Assembly (NCBI RefSeq): GCF_019218745.1 | Contig: NZ_JAHUXA010000003.1 | Span: 105,062-169,061 of the forward strand | Source of the DNA: Enterobacter sp. ENT03 | GTDB taxonomy: Bacteria > Pseudomonadota > Gammaproteobacteria > Enterobacterales > Enterobacteriaceae | DNA length: 64,000 bases | Direction: 5' to 3' | In this document: piece by piece, positions 32,810 through 43,972 of the stretch | Layout of the letters: every line of letters starts with the position of its first letter | Numbering within the stretch: the first letter of the stretch is position 1 | Notes under the pieces: generated by a model | Databases searched by the model: none | Seen by the model: only the letters and a program-made list of their open reading frames with translations | Told to the model about the DNA's origin: nothing | Program-made: the position numbers and the translations under genes

Positions 32810-34588
32810 ATGCGTACAGAATATTGCGGACAGCTTCGACTGTCCCACGAGGGGCAGCAGGTGACTCTGTGTGGTTGGGTCAACCGTCGTCGTGATCTCG
32901 GCAGCCTGATCTTTATCGATATGCGCGACCGCGAAGGTATCGTGCAGGTGTTTTTCGATCCGGATCGCGCGGACGCATTAAAGCTGGCTTCCGAACTGCG
33001 TAATGAGTTCTGCATTAAGGTCACCGGCACCGTACGCCGCCGTGACGAGAAAAACATTAACAGCGACATGGCGACCGGCGAAATCGAAGTGCTGGCGACC
33101 GATCTGGAGATCATCAACCGTTCAGAATCGCTGCCGCTGGACTCCAATCACGTCAACACCGAAGAAGCGCGTCTGAAATTCCGTTACCTGGACCTGCGTC
33201 GCCCGGAAATGGCGACCCGTCTGAAAACGCGCGCCAAAATCACCAGCTTCGTGCGCCGCTTTATGGACGATCACGGCTTCCTCGACATCGAAACCCCGAT
33301 GCTGACCAAAGCCACGCCGGAAGGCGCGCGCGACTATTTAGTGCCTTCACGTGTGCACAAAGGCAAGTTCTACGCGCTGCCGCAATCCCCACAGCTGTTT
33401 AAACAGCTGCTGATGATGTCCGGTTTTGATCGCTACTATCAGATCGTGAAATGCTTCCGCGACGAAGATTTACGTGCTGACCGCCAGCCTGAATTTACCC
33501 AGATCGACGTGGAAACCTCCTTCATGACTGCACCGCAGGTGCGCGAAGTGATGGAAGCCCTGATCCGCCAGCTGTGGCTGGAAATTAAAGGCGTCGATCT
33601 CGGCGAGTTCCCGCAGATGACCTTCGCCGAAGCTGAGCGTCGTTACGGTTCCGATAAACCGGATCTGCGTAACCCGATGGAACTGGTGGACGTAGCCGAT
33701 CTGCTGAAAGACGTGGAATTTGCGGTCTTCGCAGGCCCGGCGAATGACGCTAAAGGCCGCGTAGCTGCTCTGCGTGTACCCGGTGGCGCTGCCCTTAGCC
33801 GCAAACAGATCGACGACTACGGCAATTTCATTAAGATCTACGGCGCGAAAGGCCTGGCCTATATTAAAGTGACCGAGCGGGCGAAAGGTCTGGAAGGCAT
33901 TACCAGCCCGGTGGCGAAATTCCTTAACGCTGAGATTGTGGAAGCGATCCTTGCCCGCACTGACGCGCAGGATGGTGACATGATTTTCTTCGGCGCCGAC
34001 AACAAGAAAGTGGTTGCCGATGCGCTGGGCGCGCTGCGTCTGAAACTCGGCAAAGATCTGAACCTCACCGACGAGTCCAAGTGGGCACCGCTGTGGGTTA
34101 TCGACTTCCCGATGTTTGAAGACGACGGCGAAGGCGGCCTGACGGCGATGCACCATCCGTTCACCGCGCCAAGCAATATGACGCCGGAAGAGCTGAAAGC
34201 GGCACCGGAAACGGCTATCGCCAACGCTTATGACATGGTGATCAACGGCTACGAAGTGGGTGGTGGTTCCGTGCGTATTCACCGCAGTGAAATGCAGCAG
34301 ACTGTGTTTGGCATTCTGGGCATCACCGAGCAGGAGCAGCGCGAGAAATTCGGCTTCCTGCTGGACGCCCTGAAATACGGTACACCGCCACATGCGGGCC
34401 TGGCTTTTGGTCTGGATCGCCTGACCATGCTGCTCACCGGTACTGACAACATTCGTGATGTGATCGCGTTCCCGAAAACCACCGCCGCAGCCTGTCTGAT
34501 GACGGAAGCGCCGAGTTTCGCTAACGACGCGTCCCTGACCGAACTGGGTATTCAGGTCATTAAAAAAGAGTCCCCGGAGAATAAATAG
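32810..34588 (+). CDS. aspS: Aspartyl-tRNA synthetase
   Basis: 592 residues from ATG 32810 (TAAGGGA before it); in-frame codons upstream are not coding. The OB-fold anticodon domain ([20 protein letters not shown]), class II motif 2 ([19 protein letters not shown]) and motif 3 ([15 protein letters not shown]) with the GAD insertion between are all present, as in bacterial AspRS. It charges tRNA-Asp in the cytoplasm. The 220 bases before it carry no other gene that I can see. Confidence 0.98.
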   Translation: MRTEYCGQLRLSHEGQQVTLCGWVNRRRDLGSLIFIDMRDREGIVQVFFDPDRADALKLASELRNEFCIKVTGTVRRRDEKNINSDMATGEIEVLATDLEIINRSESLPLDSNHVNTEEARLKFRYLDLRRPEMATRLKTRAKITSFVRRFMDDHGFLDIETPMLTKATPEGARDYLVPSRVHKGKFYALPQSPQLFKQLLMMSGFDRYYQIVKCFRDEDLRADRQPEFTQIDVETSFMTAPQVREVMEALIRQLWLEIKGVDLGEFPQMTFAEAERRYGSDKPDLRNPMELVDVADLLKDVEFAVFAGPANDAKGRVAALRVPGGAALSRKQIDDYGNFIKIYGAKGLAYIKVTERAKGLEGITSPVAKFLNAEIVEAILARTDAQDGDMIFFGADNKKVVADALGALRLKLGKDLNLTDESKWAPLWVIDFPMFEDDGEGGLTAMHHPFTAPSNMTPEELKAAPETAIANAYDMVINGYEVGGGSVRIHRSEMQQTVFGILGITEQEQREKFGFLLDALKYGTPPHAGLAFGLDRLTMLLTGTDNIRDVIAFPKTTAAACLMTEAPSFANDASLTELGIQVIKKESPENK

Positions 34589-34589
34589 T

Positions 34590-35033
34590 ATGCAATATAA
34601 GCGTCCCGTTTCCGTGCTGGTGGTGATTTACGCGCAGGACACGAAACGGGTGCTGATGTTGCAGCGACGCGACGATCCGGATTTCTGGCAGTCGGTAACC
34701 GGCAGCCTGGAAGAGGGGGAAACCGCGTCGCAGGCCGCCCTGCGTGAAGTAAAGGAAGAGGTCGTCATTGACGTTGTGCAAGAGCAACTGACCTTAGTCG
34801 ACTGTCAGCGCACGGTGGAGTTTGAGATCTTTACTCATTTGCGTCATCGCTACGCGCCGGGTATTGAGCGCAACACAGAATCCTGGTTCTGTCTTGCGCT
34901 GCCCCATGAACGGCAGATTGTGTTTACGGAACACCTGACCTACCGCTGGCTTGATGCGCCCGCTGCGGCGGCATTAACCAAATCATGGAGCAACCGGCAG
35001 GCGATTGAAGAATTTGTAATTAACGCCGCCTGA
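34590..35033 (+). CDS. nudB: Dihydroneopterin triphosphate pyrophosphatase
   Basis: 147 residues. Nudix box GSLEEGETASQAALREVKEE is intact, including the REVKEE metal-binding glutamates. It removes pyrophosphate from dihydroneopterin triphosphate in folate synthesis. One base separates it from aspS, as in E. coli, and yebC follows. Confidence 0.95.
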   Translation: MQYKRPVSVLVVIYAQDTKRVLMLQRRDDPDFWQSVTGSLEEGETASQAALREVKEEVVIDVVQEQLTLVDCQRTVEFEIFTHLRHRYAPGIERNTESWFCLALPHERQIVFTEHLTYRWLDAPAAAALTKSWSNRQAIEEFVINAA

Positions 35034-35060
35034 AAGGGCGAGGCTTTTGGAGATATTTTT

Positions 35061-35804
35061 ATGGCAGGTCATAGTAAATGGGCCAACACCAAACACCGCA
35101 AAGCGGCACAGGATGCCAAACGCGGTAAGATCTTTACCAAAATTATTCGCGAGCTGGTTACCGCTGCCCGTCTGGGTGGGGGCGATCCAGGATCAAACCC
35201 GCGTCTGCGTGCTGCTATCGATAAAGCGTTGTCGAACAACATGACCCGTGACACCTTAAACCGCGCCATCGCGCGTGGTGTGGGCGGTGATGAAGACAAC
35301 AACATGGAAACCATCATTTATGAAGGTTACGGTCCTGGCGGCACGGCGGTCATGGTTGAATGCCTCTCTGATAACCGTAACCGTACGGTGGCGGAAGTGC
35401 GTCACGCGTTCAACAAATGCGGCGGTAACCTCGGCACTGACGGCTCCGTAGCCTACCTGTTCAGCAAGAAAGGCGTCATCTCCTTCGAAAAGGGCGATGA
35501 AGACACCATCATGGAAGCAGCGCTGGAAGCCGGTGCGGAAGACGTGATGACCTTCGACGACGGCGCTATCGACGTTTATACCGCCTGGGAAGAGATGGGT
35601 GCGGTGAAAGATGCGCTGGAAGCGGCTGGCCTGAAAGCCGACGCGGCAGAAGTCTCCATGATCCCGTCCACCAAAGCGGATATGGATGCCGAAACGGCGC
35701 CGAAACTGCTGCGCCTGATCGACATGCTGGAAGACTGCGATGACGTGCAGGAAGTCTACCATAACGGCGAGATCTCTGATGAGGTTGCGGCAACGTTAGA
35801 ATGA
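35061..35804 (+). CDS. yebC: YebC/TACO1-family protein
   Basis: 247 residues, start [20 protein letters not shown] as in all YebC proteins, full length and no change of note. The family is described as a DNA-binding regulator and, more recently, as a translation factor for difficult peptide stretches. It sits between nudB and ruvC as in E. coli. Confidence 0.97.
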   Translation: MAGHSKWANTKHRKAAQDAKRGKIFTKIIRELVTAARLGGGDPGSNPRLRAAIDKALSNNMTRDTLNRAIARGVGGDEDNNMETIIYEGYGPGGTAVMVECLSDNRNRTVAEVRHAFNKCGGNLGTDGSVAYLFSKKGVISFEKGDEDTIMEAALEAGAEDVMTFDDGAIDVYTAWEEMGAVKDALEAAGLKADAAEVSMIPSTKADMDAETAPKLLRLIDMLEDCDDVQEVYHNGEISDEVAATLE

Positions 35805-35838
35805 CGTGCCTGGCAGGCCGTGATGACGGAGGTGCGTG

Positions 35839-36360
35839 ATGTCGATTATTCTCGGTATTGACCCCGGCTCACGCATCACCGGTTATGGCGTTATCCGTCA
35901 GGTCGGCAGGCAGCTGACCTATCTCGGCAGCGGCTGTATTCGGACCAAAGTCGATGATTTACCGTCCCGTCTGAAGCTGATTTACGCGGGCGTGACGGAA
36001 ATCATTACCCAGTTCCAGCCGGACTATTTCGCTATCGAACAGGTGTTCATGGCGAAAAACGCCGACTCGGCGCTGAAGCTGGGGCAGGCGCGTGGCGTGG
36101 CGATTGTCGCTGCCGTAAACCAGGATCTGCCGGTGTTTGAATATGCCGCAAGGCAGGTAAAACAGACGGTGGTGGGGACCGGCAGCGCCGAGAAAAGCCA
36201 GGTTCAGCATATGGTTCGTACCCTTCTGAAACTGCCGGCGAATCCTCAGGCCGACGCCGCCGATGCACTGGCGATTGCCATCACGCATTGTCACGTCAGC
36301 CAGAACGCGGTGCAAATCAGCGACACCCGGCTCAACCTGGCGCGCGGGCGATTGCGATAA
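35839..36360 (+). CDS. ruvC: Holliday junction resolvase RuvC
   Basis: 173 residues from ATG 35839 (GGAGG at 35829-35833; a GTG lies just before). Active-site acids are seen in ILGIDPGSR (D7), AIEQVF (E66) and the late DAADALAIA (D138, D141). It cuts junctions moved by RuvAB. Unlike RusA of the prophage it is the host resolvase. Confidence 0.97.
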   Translation: MSIILGIDPGSRITGYGVIRQVGRQLTYLGSGCIRTKVDDLPSRLKLIYAGVTEIITQFQPDYFAIEQVFMAKNADSALKLGQARGVAIVAAVNQDLPVFEYAARQVKQTVVGTGSAEKSQVQHMVRTLLKLPANPQADAADALAIAITHCHVSQNAVQISDTRLNLARGRLR

Positions 36361-36370
36361 TTGCAAATCA

Positions 36371-36390
36371 GGCTGGATATTTATCCAGCC
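36371..36390. promoter_or_regulatory. LexA box of ruvAB, also a ruvC terminator hairpin
   Basis: GGCTGGATATTTATCCAGCC is a near-perfect palindrome that matches the E. coli ruvAB SOS box in place and pattern (CTG-N10-CAG). It is followed by six T (36391-36396), so on RNA it is also an intrinsic terminator for the ruvC transcript. Confidence 0.88.
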
Positions 36391-36442
36391 TTTTTTATAT
36401 GATAGCCCCCAATAACTTTGCTCATTAACGCAGGAGCGCAAT

Positions 36443-37054
36443 GTGATAGGCAGACTCAGAGGCATTATTCTCGAAAAACAACCCCCGCTGGTACTGCTTG
36501 AGACGGGTGGCGTAGGCTATGAAGTGCATATGCCAATGACCTGCTTTTATGAACTGCCGGATGCCGGGCAGGAAGCCATTGTCTTTACGCAGTTTGTGGT
36601 ACGCGAAGACGCGCAACTGCTGTACGGTTTTAACAACAAGCAGGAACGTACACTGTTTCGTGAGCTGATCAAAACTAACGGCGTCGGCCCGAAGCTGGCG
36701 CTGGCGATCCTCTCAGGCATGTCTGCCCAGCAGTTCGTGAATGCCGTAGAGCGCGAAGATCCCGTGGCGCTGACCAAGTTACCGGGTGTCGGTAAGAAAA
36801 CCGCGGAACGCCTGATTGTCGAAATGAAAGACCGCTTTAAAGGGCTGCATGGCGATCTGTTCACTCCCGCCAGCGATCTGGTGCTGGCATCGCCAGCCGG
36901 TCCTGCGGAAGACGATGCGGAGCAGGAAGCAGTTGCTGCGCTGGTGGCGCTGGGCTATAAACCACAGGAAGCCAGCCGCATGGTGAGTAAAATTGCTCAG
37001 CCGGGTGCGAGCAGTGAGCACCTGATCCGTGAAGCGCTCCGCGCTGCAATGTGA
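36443..37054 (+). CDS. ruvA: Holliday junction DNA helicase subunit RuvA
   Basis: 203 residues from GTG 36443 (GCAGGAG before it), as in E. coli. [12 protein letters not shown], the two helix-hairpin-helix motifs ([14 protein letters not shown] and [15 protein letters not shown]) and the C-terminal RuvB-binding domain are intact. The tetramer binds four-way junctions and guides RuvB. Induced in the SOS response through the upstream LexA box. Confidence 0.97.
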   Translation: MIGRLRGIILEKQPPLVLLETGGVGYEVHMPMTCFYELPDAGQEAIVFTQFVVREDAQLLYGFNNKQERTLFRELIKTNGVGPKLALAILSGMSAQQFVNAVEREDPVALTKLPGVGKKTAERLIVEMKDRFKGLHGDLFTPASDLVLASPAGPAEDDAEQEAVAALVALGYKPQEASRMVSKIAQPGASSEHLIREALRAAM

Positions 37055-37062
37055 GGTAGTAA

Positions 37063-38076
<1,014 letters not shown>

Positions 38077-38270
38077 ACGGATCACCCTTCGGAGTCGGGC
38101 CGGTATGCCACGAACTGAATATCGCCCGAACCACGCGCAGCGGGCAGGCGCGGGGCATGAATACTGCGGGGCACTGCAATTCATAAAGCGCAGGGTTTGC
38201 GATGAGATCACCCGAACTGCCGGAAATGCCATCTGGCAGGAGTGCCCGGCAATATTCCCCTCTGTGAACT
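38077..38270. other. Gap at the left end of the metabolic island
   Basis: 194 bases between the converging ruvB and LysR genes. No coding frame of convincing type, no tRNA and no integrase or clear direct repeat is seen. The island edge must fall here. Confidence 0.6.
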
Positions 38271-39161
38271 TTATGCCATCAAGTGCTTCACCCAGTCCCG
38301 GAACAGCTTAACTTTTACAGAATTCATCGCCTCCTGTTTCCATGTCATGATATACCGGTTCCCGGTAAAAAGAGGTGCTTCACAGGGAATGATGAGGTTT
38401 CCCTGTAATAAATCTTTCTTTATGGCAAATCGTGGTAATAGCGCAATGCCTAAACTGGAACGCACGGCGGTAATAAGCATCGACAGCAAATCGAAACTTG
38501 GTCCTTTGTTCACATCCGGGTTAGTGATATTAAACTCCGCGAACCATTCCTGCCACCCTTCCGGGCGGGAGTTCTGGTGTAATAAGGTGAACTCCGAAAG
38601 TAAATTCTCGACGCTTATTTTTTTGTTGTTATCACTTAAAAGCGTTTTACTGCACACCGGGAGTAATTCTTCTTCAAATAGCGGTTCCACAAACGCCCAC
38701 GGCGTACAAAAATTCTCGCGCATGATCGCAATATCACTTTTACAATTCAGAAAATCATTGACGCAGGAAAGTGCAGTCATATTCACGACAATGTTATCAT
38801 TCAGCGCGGAAAACTCCTGCAGGTTAGGAATTAACCATTCCGTGCTAAGTGTGGGGGTTGTCGCAATTTCCAGCGATTGTTTCTTTTGATGGAATCGGCG
38901 AATGTGATGAGTGTCAGTTTCCAGTTTGACCAGTACGTCTCGTACCAGTGGCAGGTAATGGCGCCCGGCGTCGCTTAAAAACAGCTTTTTTTTACAACGT
39001 GAAAATAGCGGTACCTGCATGAACTCCTCAAGCGTTGCTATTTGTCGGAAAAGCGCACCTTGTGTTAATGATAACTCTTCTGCCGCCCTGGCAAAACTCT
39101 GATGCCTGGCGACAACTTCGAATGTGACTAATAATTCTGATTTCGGGATCTTCTTTTTCAT
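38271..39161 (-). CDS. LysR-family regulator of the island
   Basis: 296 residues. Winged helix-turn-helix at 8-67 (TFEVVARHQSFARAAEELSL, QGALFRQIATLEEFM), then a two-lobe effector domain of the GcvA type. It is divergent from the btuC-like gene across 232 AT-rich bases that hold a 9-bp inverted repeat, the usual place for LysR action. Glutamate, methylaspartate or mesaconate may be the signal; this is inferred from the neighbours. Confidence 0.85.
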   Translation of the reverse strand: MKKKIPKSELLVTFEVVARHQSFARAAEELSLTQGALFRQIATLEEFMQVPLFSRCKKKLFLSDAGRHYLPLVRDVLVKLETDTHHIRRFHQKKQSLEIATTPTLSTEWLIPNLQEFSALNDNIVVNMTALSCVNDFLNCKSDIAIMRENFCTPWAFVEPLFEEELLPVCSKTLLSDNNKKISVENLLSEFTLLHQNSRPEGWQEWFAEFNITNPDVNKGPSFDLLSMLITAVRSSLGIALLPRFAIKKDLLQGNLIIPCEAPLFTGNRYIMTWKQEAMNSVKVKLFRDWVKHLMA

Positions 39162-39216
39162 AAAATTCCTACACTCGCGCAGTTATTACAAAAAAATAAC
39201 CATGATGTCCGCTTTA

Positions 39217-39252
39217 TTTAAGTTAATTGTTGGGGTTAGCAAATAACTTAAA
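39217..39252. promoter_or_regulatory. Candidate LysR operator (inverted repeat)
   Basis: TTTAAGTTA (39217-39225) and TAACTTAAA (39244-39252) are perfect inverted 9-mers with an 18-base spacer in the divergent lysR/btuC gap. LysR proteins bind such dyads, usually with a T-N11-A core, so the long spacer is less typical. Confidence 0.55.
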
Positions 39253-39311
39253 CGTACAGTTAATGAAATGGGTTTTGGCGCGAATTTCAAGTTATCTTCA
39301 TTTTTTTTCAA

Positions 39312-39340
39312 TTGCCTTATCAAGTTGCCCACCCTATATA
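39312..39340 (+). promoter_or_regulatory. Promoter of the B12 uptake genes
   Basis: TTGCCT (39312-39317), 17-base spacer and TATATA (39335-39340) give a good sigma-70 promoter about 55 bases before the btuC start. No cobalamin riboswitch box is visible in the short leader. Confidence 0.65.
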
Positions 39341-39393
39341 TATTCTGCCCTTGCAAGATTAATTCACAATTAAAAAAATAAGAGATGAGATAT

Positions 39394-40428
39394 ATGTCAC
39401 AGATTCAAGTTGAAGACGAAAAATATGCATCTTTTATTCAGCTTAATAGTAATGAAAAAGCGTCCGATAATTTAAAGTTAATTATAATCGCTTCTTTTTT
39501 AACGTTAATGTTAATTTTCAGCTTGTGTGCGGGTGATGTTTGGTTAACTCCAGCACACTGGCTTAGCCCTGAAGCCAAAATGTTTGTCTGGAATCTACGG
39601 TTTCCGCGCGTGTTGAGCGTTATCGGCGTTGGTGCGGCACTGGCGCTAAGTGGGGCGGTGATGCAGGCATTATTTAACAATTCTCTCGCCGATCCGGGGT
39701 TGCTTGGCGTCTCTAATGGCGCAGGCGTCGCGGTGGTGATGGCGCTCTTTTTAGCCGGTAACAGCCTGCATTTAGGCCTGCTCAGCGGATTCGCCATTTG
39801 CGGTGCCATGGCTATTACCCTGCTGCTGATTCTATTTTCCATGAAGCAGGGGATAAATAACACCCGATTGCTGCTTTTTGGGATGGCGCTGGGCATTGGC
39901 TGTAGCGCTTTTATGACCTGGGCTTTTTACTTCAGCAATAATATCGATATGCGCAAAATCATCTCCTGGACGCTGGGAGGATTTGGCGGCATCGACTGGA
40001 GTGAAGCCTGGCTGACGCTGGCGCTGATCCCGCCTGTTGGCTGGCTCTCCTGTCAGGGAAAGACCATCAATATTATCGCGCTGAATGAGTTAACCGCGAA
40101 GCAATTAGGGGTAAACGTTAAGCACTGGCGTCTCTTGCTGGTGGTATTTATTGGCTGGCTGGTGGGCGTCAGCGTGGCGCTGGCCGGTATGATCGGCTTT
40201 ATCGGCTTCGTGGTGCCGCATTTGCTGCGGCTGTGGGGGATCACAAACCATCGGCGTTTGCTGCCGGGCTGCGTGCTGGCGGGCGCGTTGGTACTTCTCG
40301 CCTCTGATACTTTTGCCAGACTGGCGCTCGCGTCGGCCGAAATTCCAACCGGCGTAGTCACTGCCACTCTCGGCGCCCCCGTCTTTATCTGGATGCTGCT
40401 TCGCACACCGGGCGGAGGGGTAAAATGA
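39394..40428 (+). CDS. btuC: Vitamin B12 ABC transporter permease (BtuC type)
   Basis: 344 residues from ATG 39394 (in-frame ATG also at 39385). A longer polar N-terminus is followed by about ten membrane helices of the FecCD/BtuC family. Segments such as LRFPRVLSVIGVGAALALSG, GLLGVSNGAG and GFIGFVVPHLLRLWG match BtuC closely. It forms the inner membrane channel with BtuD. The start of btuD overlaps by four bases. Probably a second copy besides the usual chromosomal btuC, which is not in this window. Confidence 0.93.
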   Translation: MSQIQVEDEKYASFIQLNSNEKASDNLKLIIIASFLTLMLIFSLCAGDVWLTPAHWLSPEAKMFVWNLRFPRVLSVIGVGAALALSGAVMQALFNNSLADPGLLGVSNGAGVAVVMALFLAGNSLHLGLLSGFAICGAMAITLLLILFSMKQGINNTRLLLFGMALGIGCSAFMTWAFYFSNNIDMRKIISWTLGGFGGIDWSEAWLTLALIPPVGWLSCQGKTINIIALNELTAKQLGVNVKHWRLLLVVFIGWLVGVSVALAGMIGFIGFVVPHLLRLWGITNHRRLLPGCVLAGALVLLASDTFARLALASAEIPTGVVTATLGAPVFIWMLLRTPGGGVK

Positions 40429-41183
40429 CGTACCTTAATATCAGCCAGCTCTCGGTGCAGGGCCGCCTTGCCCCTTTCGATGCCTGCGTAAGCCTTGGAC
40501 AACTGGTGCACCTTATCGGTCCCAACGGTGCGGGGAAAAGCTCGCTCCTGCTGCGCCTCGCCGGGCTTATCAACGGCGGCGGGTCTATACATTTAGGCAC
40601 GATCCCTTTCTCGGCGATGACCGCTCACGAACTCTCGATGTACCGCGCCTGTTTAATCCAACAGGATCTCCCGGATTTGTTAATCCCTGTTTTTGCTTAT
40701 CTGGGCTTTTTTATTCCTAAAGGCGCATTGCCAGACGCTGTTGATGCTGCCGTTCACACGCTGTGTGAAAGACTCTTTTTAAGCGACAAACTGACTCGCC
40801 CGGTTAATCAACTTTCTGGTGGAGAGTGGCAGCGAGTACGGCTGGCATCGGTTTTTTTACAGCTGTGGCCAACGCTTAACCCCGCTGGAAAATTACTTAT
40901 TCTCGATGAGCCGGCCACCAGTCTGGATATTGTGCAGCAAATTGCGCTCGACAGGCTTATCGAAGAGATGTGCGCTCACGGAATATTAGTGATTTCAAGT
41001 TCCCATGAATTAAATCACACCCTGCATCATGCCAATGAGGTCTGGATGATAAAAAAAGGTCAGATGGTCATGCGTGGCCAGTGCAAAGAGATTATGCAGC
41101 TCCCTCAGCTCAACCATTTATTTGACGCCAGATTTCATTGGGGAAAAAACGATACCGACAATTTACGATATTCATCAACTTAG
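40425..41183 (+). CDS. btuD: Vitamin B12 ABC transporter ATPase (BtuD type)
   Basis: 252 residues. Walker [12 protein letters not shown], signature LSGGEWQRVRLA and Walker B LLILDEPATSLD are intact, with SSHELNHTLHHA at the H-loop, as in BtuD. It powers cobalamin entry through BtuC. It is coupled to btuC and lies 11 bases before the btuB-like gene. Confidence 0.93.
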   Translation: MTYLNISQLSVQGRLAPFDACVSLGQLVHLIGPNGAGKSSLLLRLAGLINGGGSIHLGTIPFSAMTAHELSMYRACLIQQDLPDLLIPVFAYLGFFIPKGALPDAVDAAVHTLCERLFLSDKLTRPVNQLSGGEWQRVRLASVFLQLWPTLNPAGKLLILDEPATSLDIVQQIALDRLIEEMCAHGILVISSSHELNHTLHHANEVWMIKKGQMVMRGQCKEIMQLPQLNHLFDARFHWGKNDTDNLRYSST

Positions 41184-41194
41184 GAGTAAATTTA

Positions 41195-43084
41195 ATGCCT
41201 ACCGCAGGAATAGATCAACTTCGCCGATGCGGCTGGGGAATGCCGCTATTATTTGCATTCCCCGTCATGGCGGAACAAACCATGACTGTCACCGCCAACC
41301 GCTTTTTACAACCCGTCAGCACCGTTCTTGCCCCAATGAACGTTGTCACCAAAAAAGAGATACAAAAGTGGCAGTCTAAATCCGTCTCCGACGTTATTCG
41401 CCATCTGCCTGGGGTCGACCTGGCGCAAAATGGCGGCATGGGGCATACCTCTGCGCTCTATATTCGCGGAACTGAAGCCCGCCATGTGCTCGTACTGATA
41501 GATGGGATCCCTGTACCACGTTCCGGTATTGCCAACGATCCCGACTTCTCGCAGATCCCGGTCGCCATGGTACAGCGTATCGAATATATTCGCGGTGCTC
41601 GCTCGGCGATATACGGCTCCGGCGCAATGGGCGGCGTTATCAATATCATTACTCAACATGATGACGATAAAATCCAGCTCGATAGCGGGATCGGCTCTAA
41701 CGGCTACCAGCAATATGGCGCCACCATCAATAAAAAAATCGATAAAACGGTGCTGACGCTTGCGGGTAATTATGCGCGAACGAAAGGTTATGAAGTCATG
41801 CCGGACTCCGCCTATGCAGGCGATCATGAGAATAAAGGCCACCACGACAAATTCCTTTTTGGCAGCGTCTCAACCGAATTTAGCGACACCCTCAACGGCT
41901 CCCTCCGCGGTTACGGTCATTCTGGTAACACCGCTTATTCTCAGGGGGATTATGGCTACGATGGCGGTAATAATCATCTTAAAAACGACACGCAATCCTG
42001 GGATGGCGCACTGCATTACCAATCCGGTATTTACGCATCACAACTAACAGCAAGCTACCAGCGGATTAAAGACTACAACTACAACGATGCCGCAGGTCCT
42101 TATATTTCTCCCGCCACGCTGGATGATATTGAGCAGTACTATTTGCAATGGGGAAATAACATCGTGGTCGGCCACGGCATGGTGAGTGCCGGTGTCGACT
42201 GGAAGCGCGAAAAATTGACTACCACCGGCGAAACGTTCGGTCTCAAACCGGTATTTTCCAGCCAGAACTATTCGCGCGATAACACGGGGTTGTACATGGT
42301 GGGCGTGCAACAGTTTCAGGACGTGACGCTCGAGCTTTCCGGACGTGAGGATCACGATGAACAGTTTGGCTGGAACGGTACCTGGCAAACCGCCATCGGG
42401 TGGCAGTTTGCTGAAAACTACCAGACAACGCTCTCTTACGGCACCGCTTTCCTCGCGCCGTCCTTAGGCCAGCAATATGGTGCCACGCGCTTTAATATCG
42501 TCTCTAACCCGGATCTGAAACCCGAAGAGTCACGGCAGTGGGAGATGGGTCTTGAAGGTCTGACCGGCCCGCTCGACTGGAGGGTTTCGGCCTATTACAA
42601 CCAAATTACCAACCTCATCGATTACAAGATGGGCGGCGACGATATGGGGTCGAGCGGTGTCTACTATAACGTCAACAAGGCCATCATTAAGGGAATCGAG
42701 TTAACCGGGCAGTTTGCAACCGGACCCATTGACCACAACGTGACGCTGCAATTTATCGATCCGAAGAATGATGTAACCGGACAACAGCTGCTGCGTCGGG
42801 CAAAAGAGCAGGTGAAGTACGAGATGAGCGGTGAAGTGGCGTCGCTGGGCTGGAACGTGGTGTACAACTACGTGGGCAAACGGAAAGACACCAGTAGCAA
42901 GGATTACAGCACCATCGACGTGGGTGGATCGTCGCTGTGGGACGTGGGCCTGTCCTGGCCGTTAACGCGTCAGCTCACTCTGAACGGTAATGTGAATAAT
43001 ATCTTCGACAAAACCTGGCAGACGGCCAACAGCTATAATATGCCGGGCCGCGAATACACCCTAAGCGCAAGCTACCGGTTCTAA
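41195..43084 (+). CDS. btuB: TonB-dependent cobalamin receptor (BtuB type)
   Basis: 629 residues from ATG 41195 (AGGAG at 41182-41186). A signal peptide ends near VMAEQ, followed by the TonB box-like TMTVTANRF and a plug with VLIDGIPVPRSGI and YGSGAMGGVINIIT. The 22-strand barrel ends in an aromatic (LSASYRF). Close to BtuB over its length but clearly a diverged paralogue. It takes B12 across the outer membrane with TonB energy. Its place inside the btuCD-btuF run, without a visible riboswitch, differs from the usual solitary btuB. Confidence 0.92.
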   Translation: MPTAGIDQLRRCGWGMPLLFAFPVMAEQTMTVTANRFLQPVSTVLAPMNVVTKKEIQKWQSKSVSDVIRHLPGVDLAQNGGMGHTSALYIRGTEARHVLVLIDGIPVPRSGIANDPDFSQIPVAMVQRIEYIRGARSAIYGSGAMGGVINIITQHDDDKIQLDSGIGSNGYQQYGATINKKIDKTVLTLAGNYARTKGYEVMPDSAYAGDHENKGHHDKFLFGSVSTEFSDTLNGSLRGYGHSGNTAYSQGDYGYDGGNNHLKNDTQSWDGALHYQSGIYASQLTASYQRIKDYNYNDAAGPYISPATLDDIEQYYLQWGNNIVVGHGMVSAGVDWKREKLTTTGETFGLKPVFSSQNYSRDNTGLYMVGVQQFQDVTLELSGREDHDEQFGWNGTWQTAIGWQFAENYQTTLSYGTAFLAPSLGQQYGATRFNIVSNPDLKPEESRQWEMGLEGLTGPLDWRVSAYYNQITNLIDYKMGGDDMGSSGVYYNVNKAIIKGIELTGQFATGPIDHNVTLQFIDPKNDVTGQQLLRRAKEQVKYEMSGEVASLGWNVVYNYVGKRKDTSSKDYSTIDVGGSSLWDVGLSWPLTRQLTLNGNVNNIFDKTWQTANSYNMPGREYTLSASYRF

Positions 43085-43143
43085 GTCATCAAGCCTGCCA
43101 CGCGAGCCATACTCTGGCTTGCGAGGCAAACCGAGGACCCCGC

Positions 43144-43965
43144 ATGAAATCTTACCCGTCTGCGAAAAGGTCGCATTTTCTGGCGATCGCTTTTTGTCTG
43201 CTCTGTTCCACACAAGCCTGGGCATTACGCGTGGTAAGCCTTGCGCCGCATACCACCGAGATGGCTTGGGCCGCTGGTCTGGGGCCTTCTCTGATCGCCG
43301 CCAGCGACTATTCCGACTACCCCGATGCCGCGCAAAAACTGGAGCGCGTAGCCTCCGGTAACGACATTAAATTTGAACGTATTTTGCTGCTCAAGCCTGA
43401 CCTGGTGCTGGCTTCCCGCGAAACTAACCCGCAGCGTGAACTTGAGAAGCTGCAAAAGTATGGGATCCCGGTGGAGTTCATTGATTCGCACCGGCTGGAG
43501 GAGATCCCACAGGACATTGAGCGTCTGGCGCGTTTTAGCGCTAATCCGGAAACCGGGGCGCGTAATGCCCGTGATTTTCGCCAGAAACTGGCGGCGCTCA
43601 GCAGAGAGTATGCAAGAGAAGACAAGATCCCCGCCGCGCTGCTCTTTGGCCTTAGCCCGTTGATGACCGCGAACGGTGAATCGATACAAAATGACGTGCT
43701 GCGGGTATGCGGCGTTAAGAACATTTTTGCCGACAGCCGGGTGGCCTGGCCGGTGGTCAGTCGTGAGCAAATTATCTCCCGTCAGCCACGATTACTGATT
43801 ACCGGTACCCATCAGGAAGGCGATGAGCAGGAAATGTATTTTTGGCAACAAAAAACGGGTTATCCGGTCATTAATTTAAACCCTGACTGGTTTAACCGTA
43901 GTGGCCCTCGCATTTTATTGGCGGCACAAGATCTGTGTCAGAAAATAAAAAACGGTAGATTTTAA
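43144..43965 (+). CDS. btuF: Periplasmic cobalamin-binding protein (BtuF type)
   Basis: 273 residues with a signal peptide (HFLAIAFCLLCSTQAWA). The two-lobe metal/cobalamin-binding fold shows RVVSLAPHTTEMAWAAGLG, the YSDYPDAAQKLERV segment and GESIQNDVLRVCGVKNIFAD, as in BtuF. It hands B12 to BtuCD. It closes the uptake operon; about 300 bases follow before the mutase genes. Confidence 0.92.
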   Translation: MKSYPSAKRSHFLAIAFCLLCSTQAWALRVVSLAPHTTEMAWAAGLGPSLIAASDYSDYPDAAQKLERVASGNDIKFERILLLKPDLVLASRETNPQRELEKLQKYGIPVEFIDSHRLEEIPQDIERLARFSANPETGARNARDFRQKLAALSREYAREDKIPAALLFGLSPLMTANGESIQNDVLRVCGVKNIFADSRVAWPVVSREQIISRQPRLLITGTHQEGDEQEMYFWQQKTGYPVINLNPDWFNRSGPRILLAAQDLCQKIKNGRF

Positions 43966-43972
43966 ATCTGGC

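Noticed and set aside
33470..34393. 307-codon reverse frame inside aspS
   Set aside because: Antisense shadow of a fully conserved synthetase gene with high GC3; no promoter or ribosome site.
36361..36442. Lack of yebB between ruvC and ruvA as a deletion
   Set aside because: Many enterics outside E. coli lack yebB there; not a sign of damage in this strain.
39162..39393. Cobalamin riboswitch before btuC
   Set aside because: No B12-box-like sequence or matching stem set could be seen; a covariance model scan would decide.
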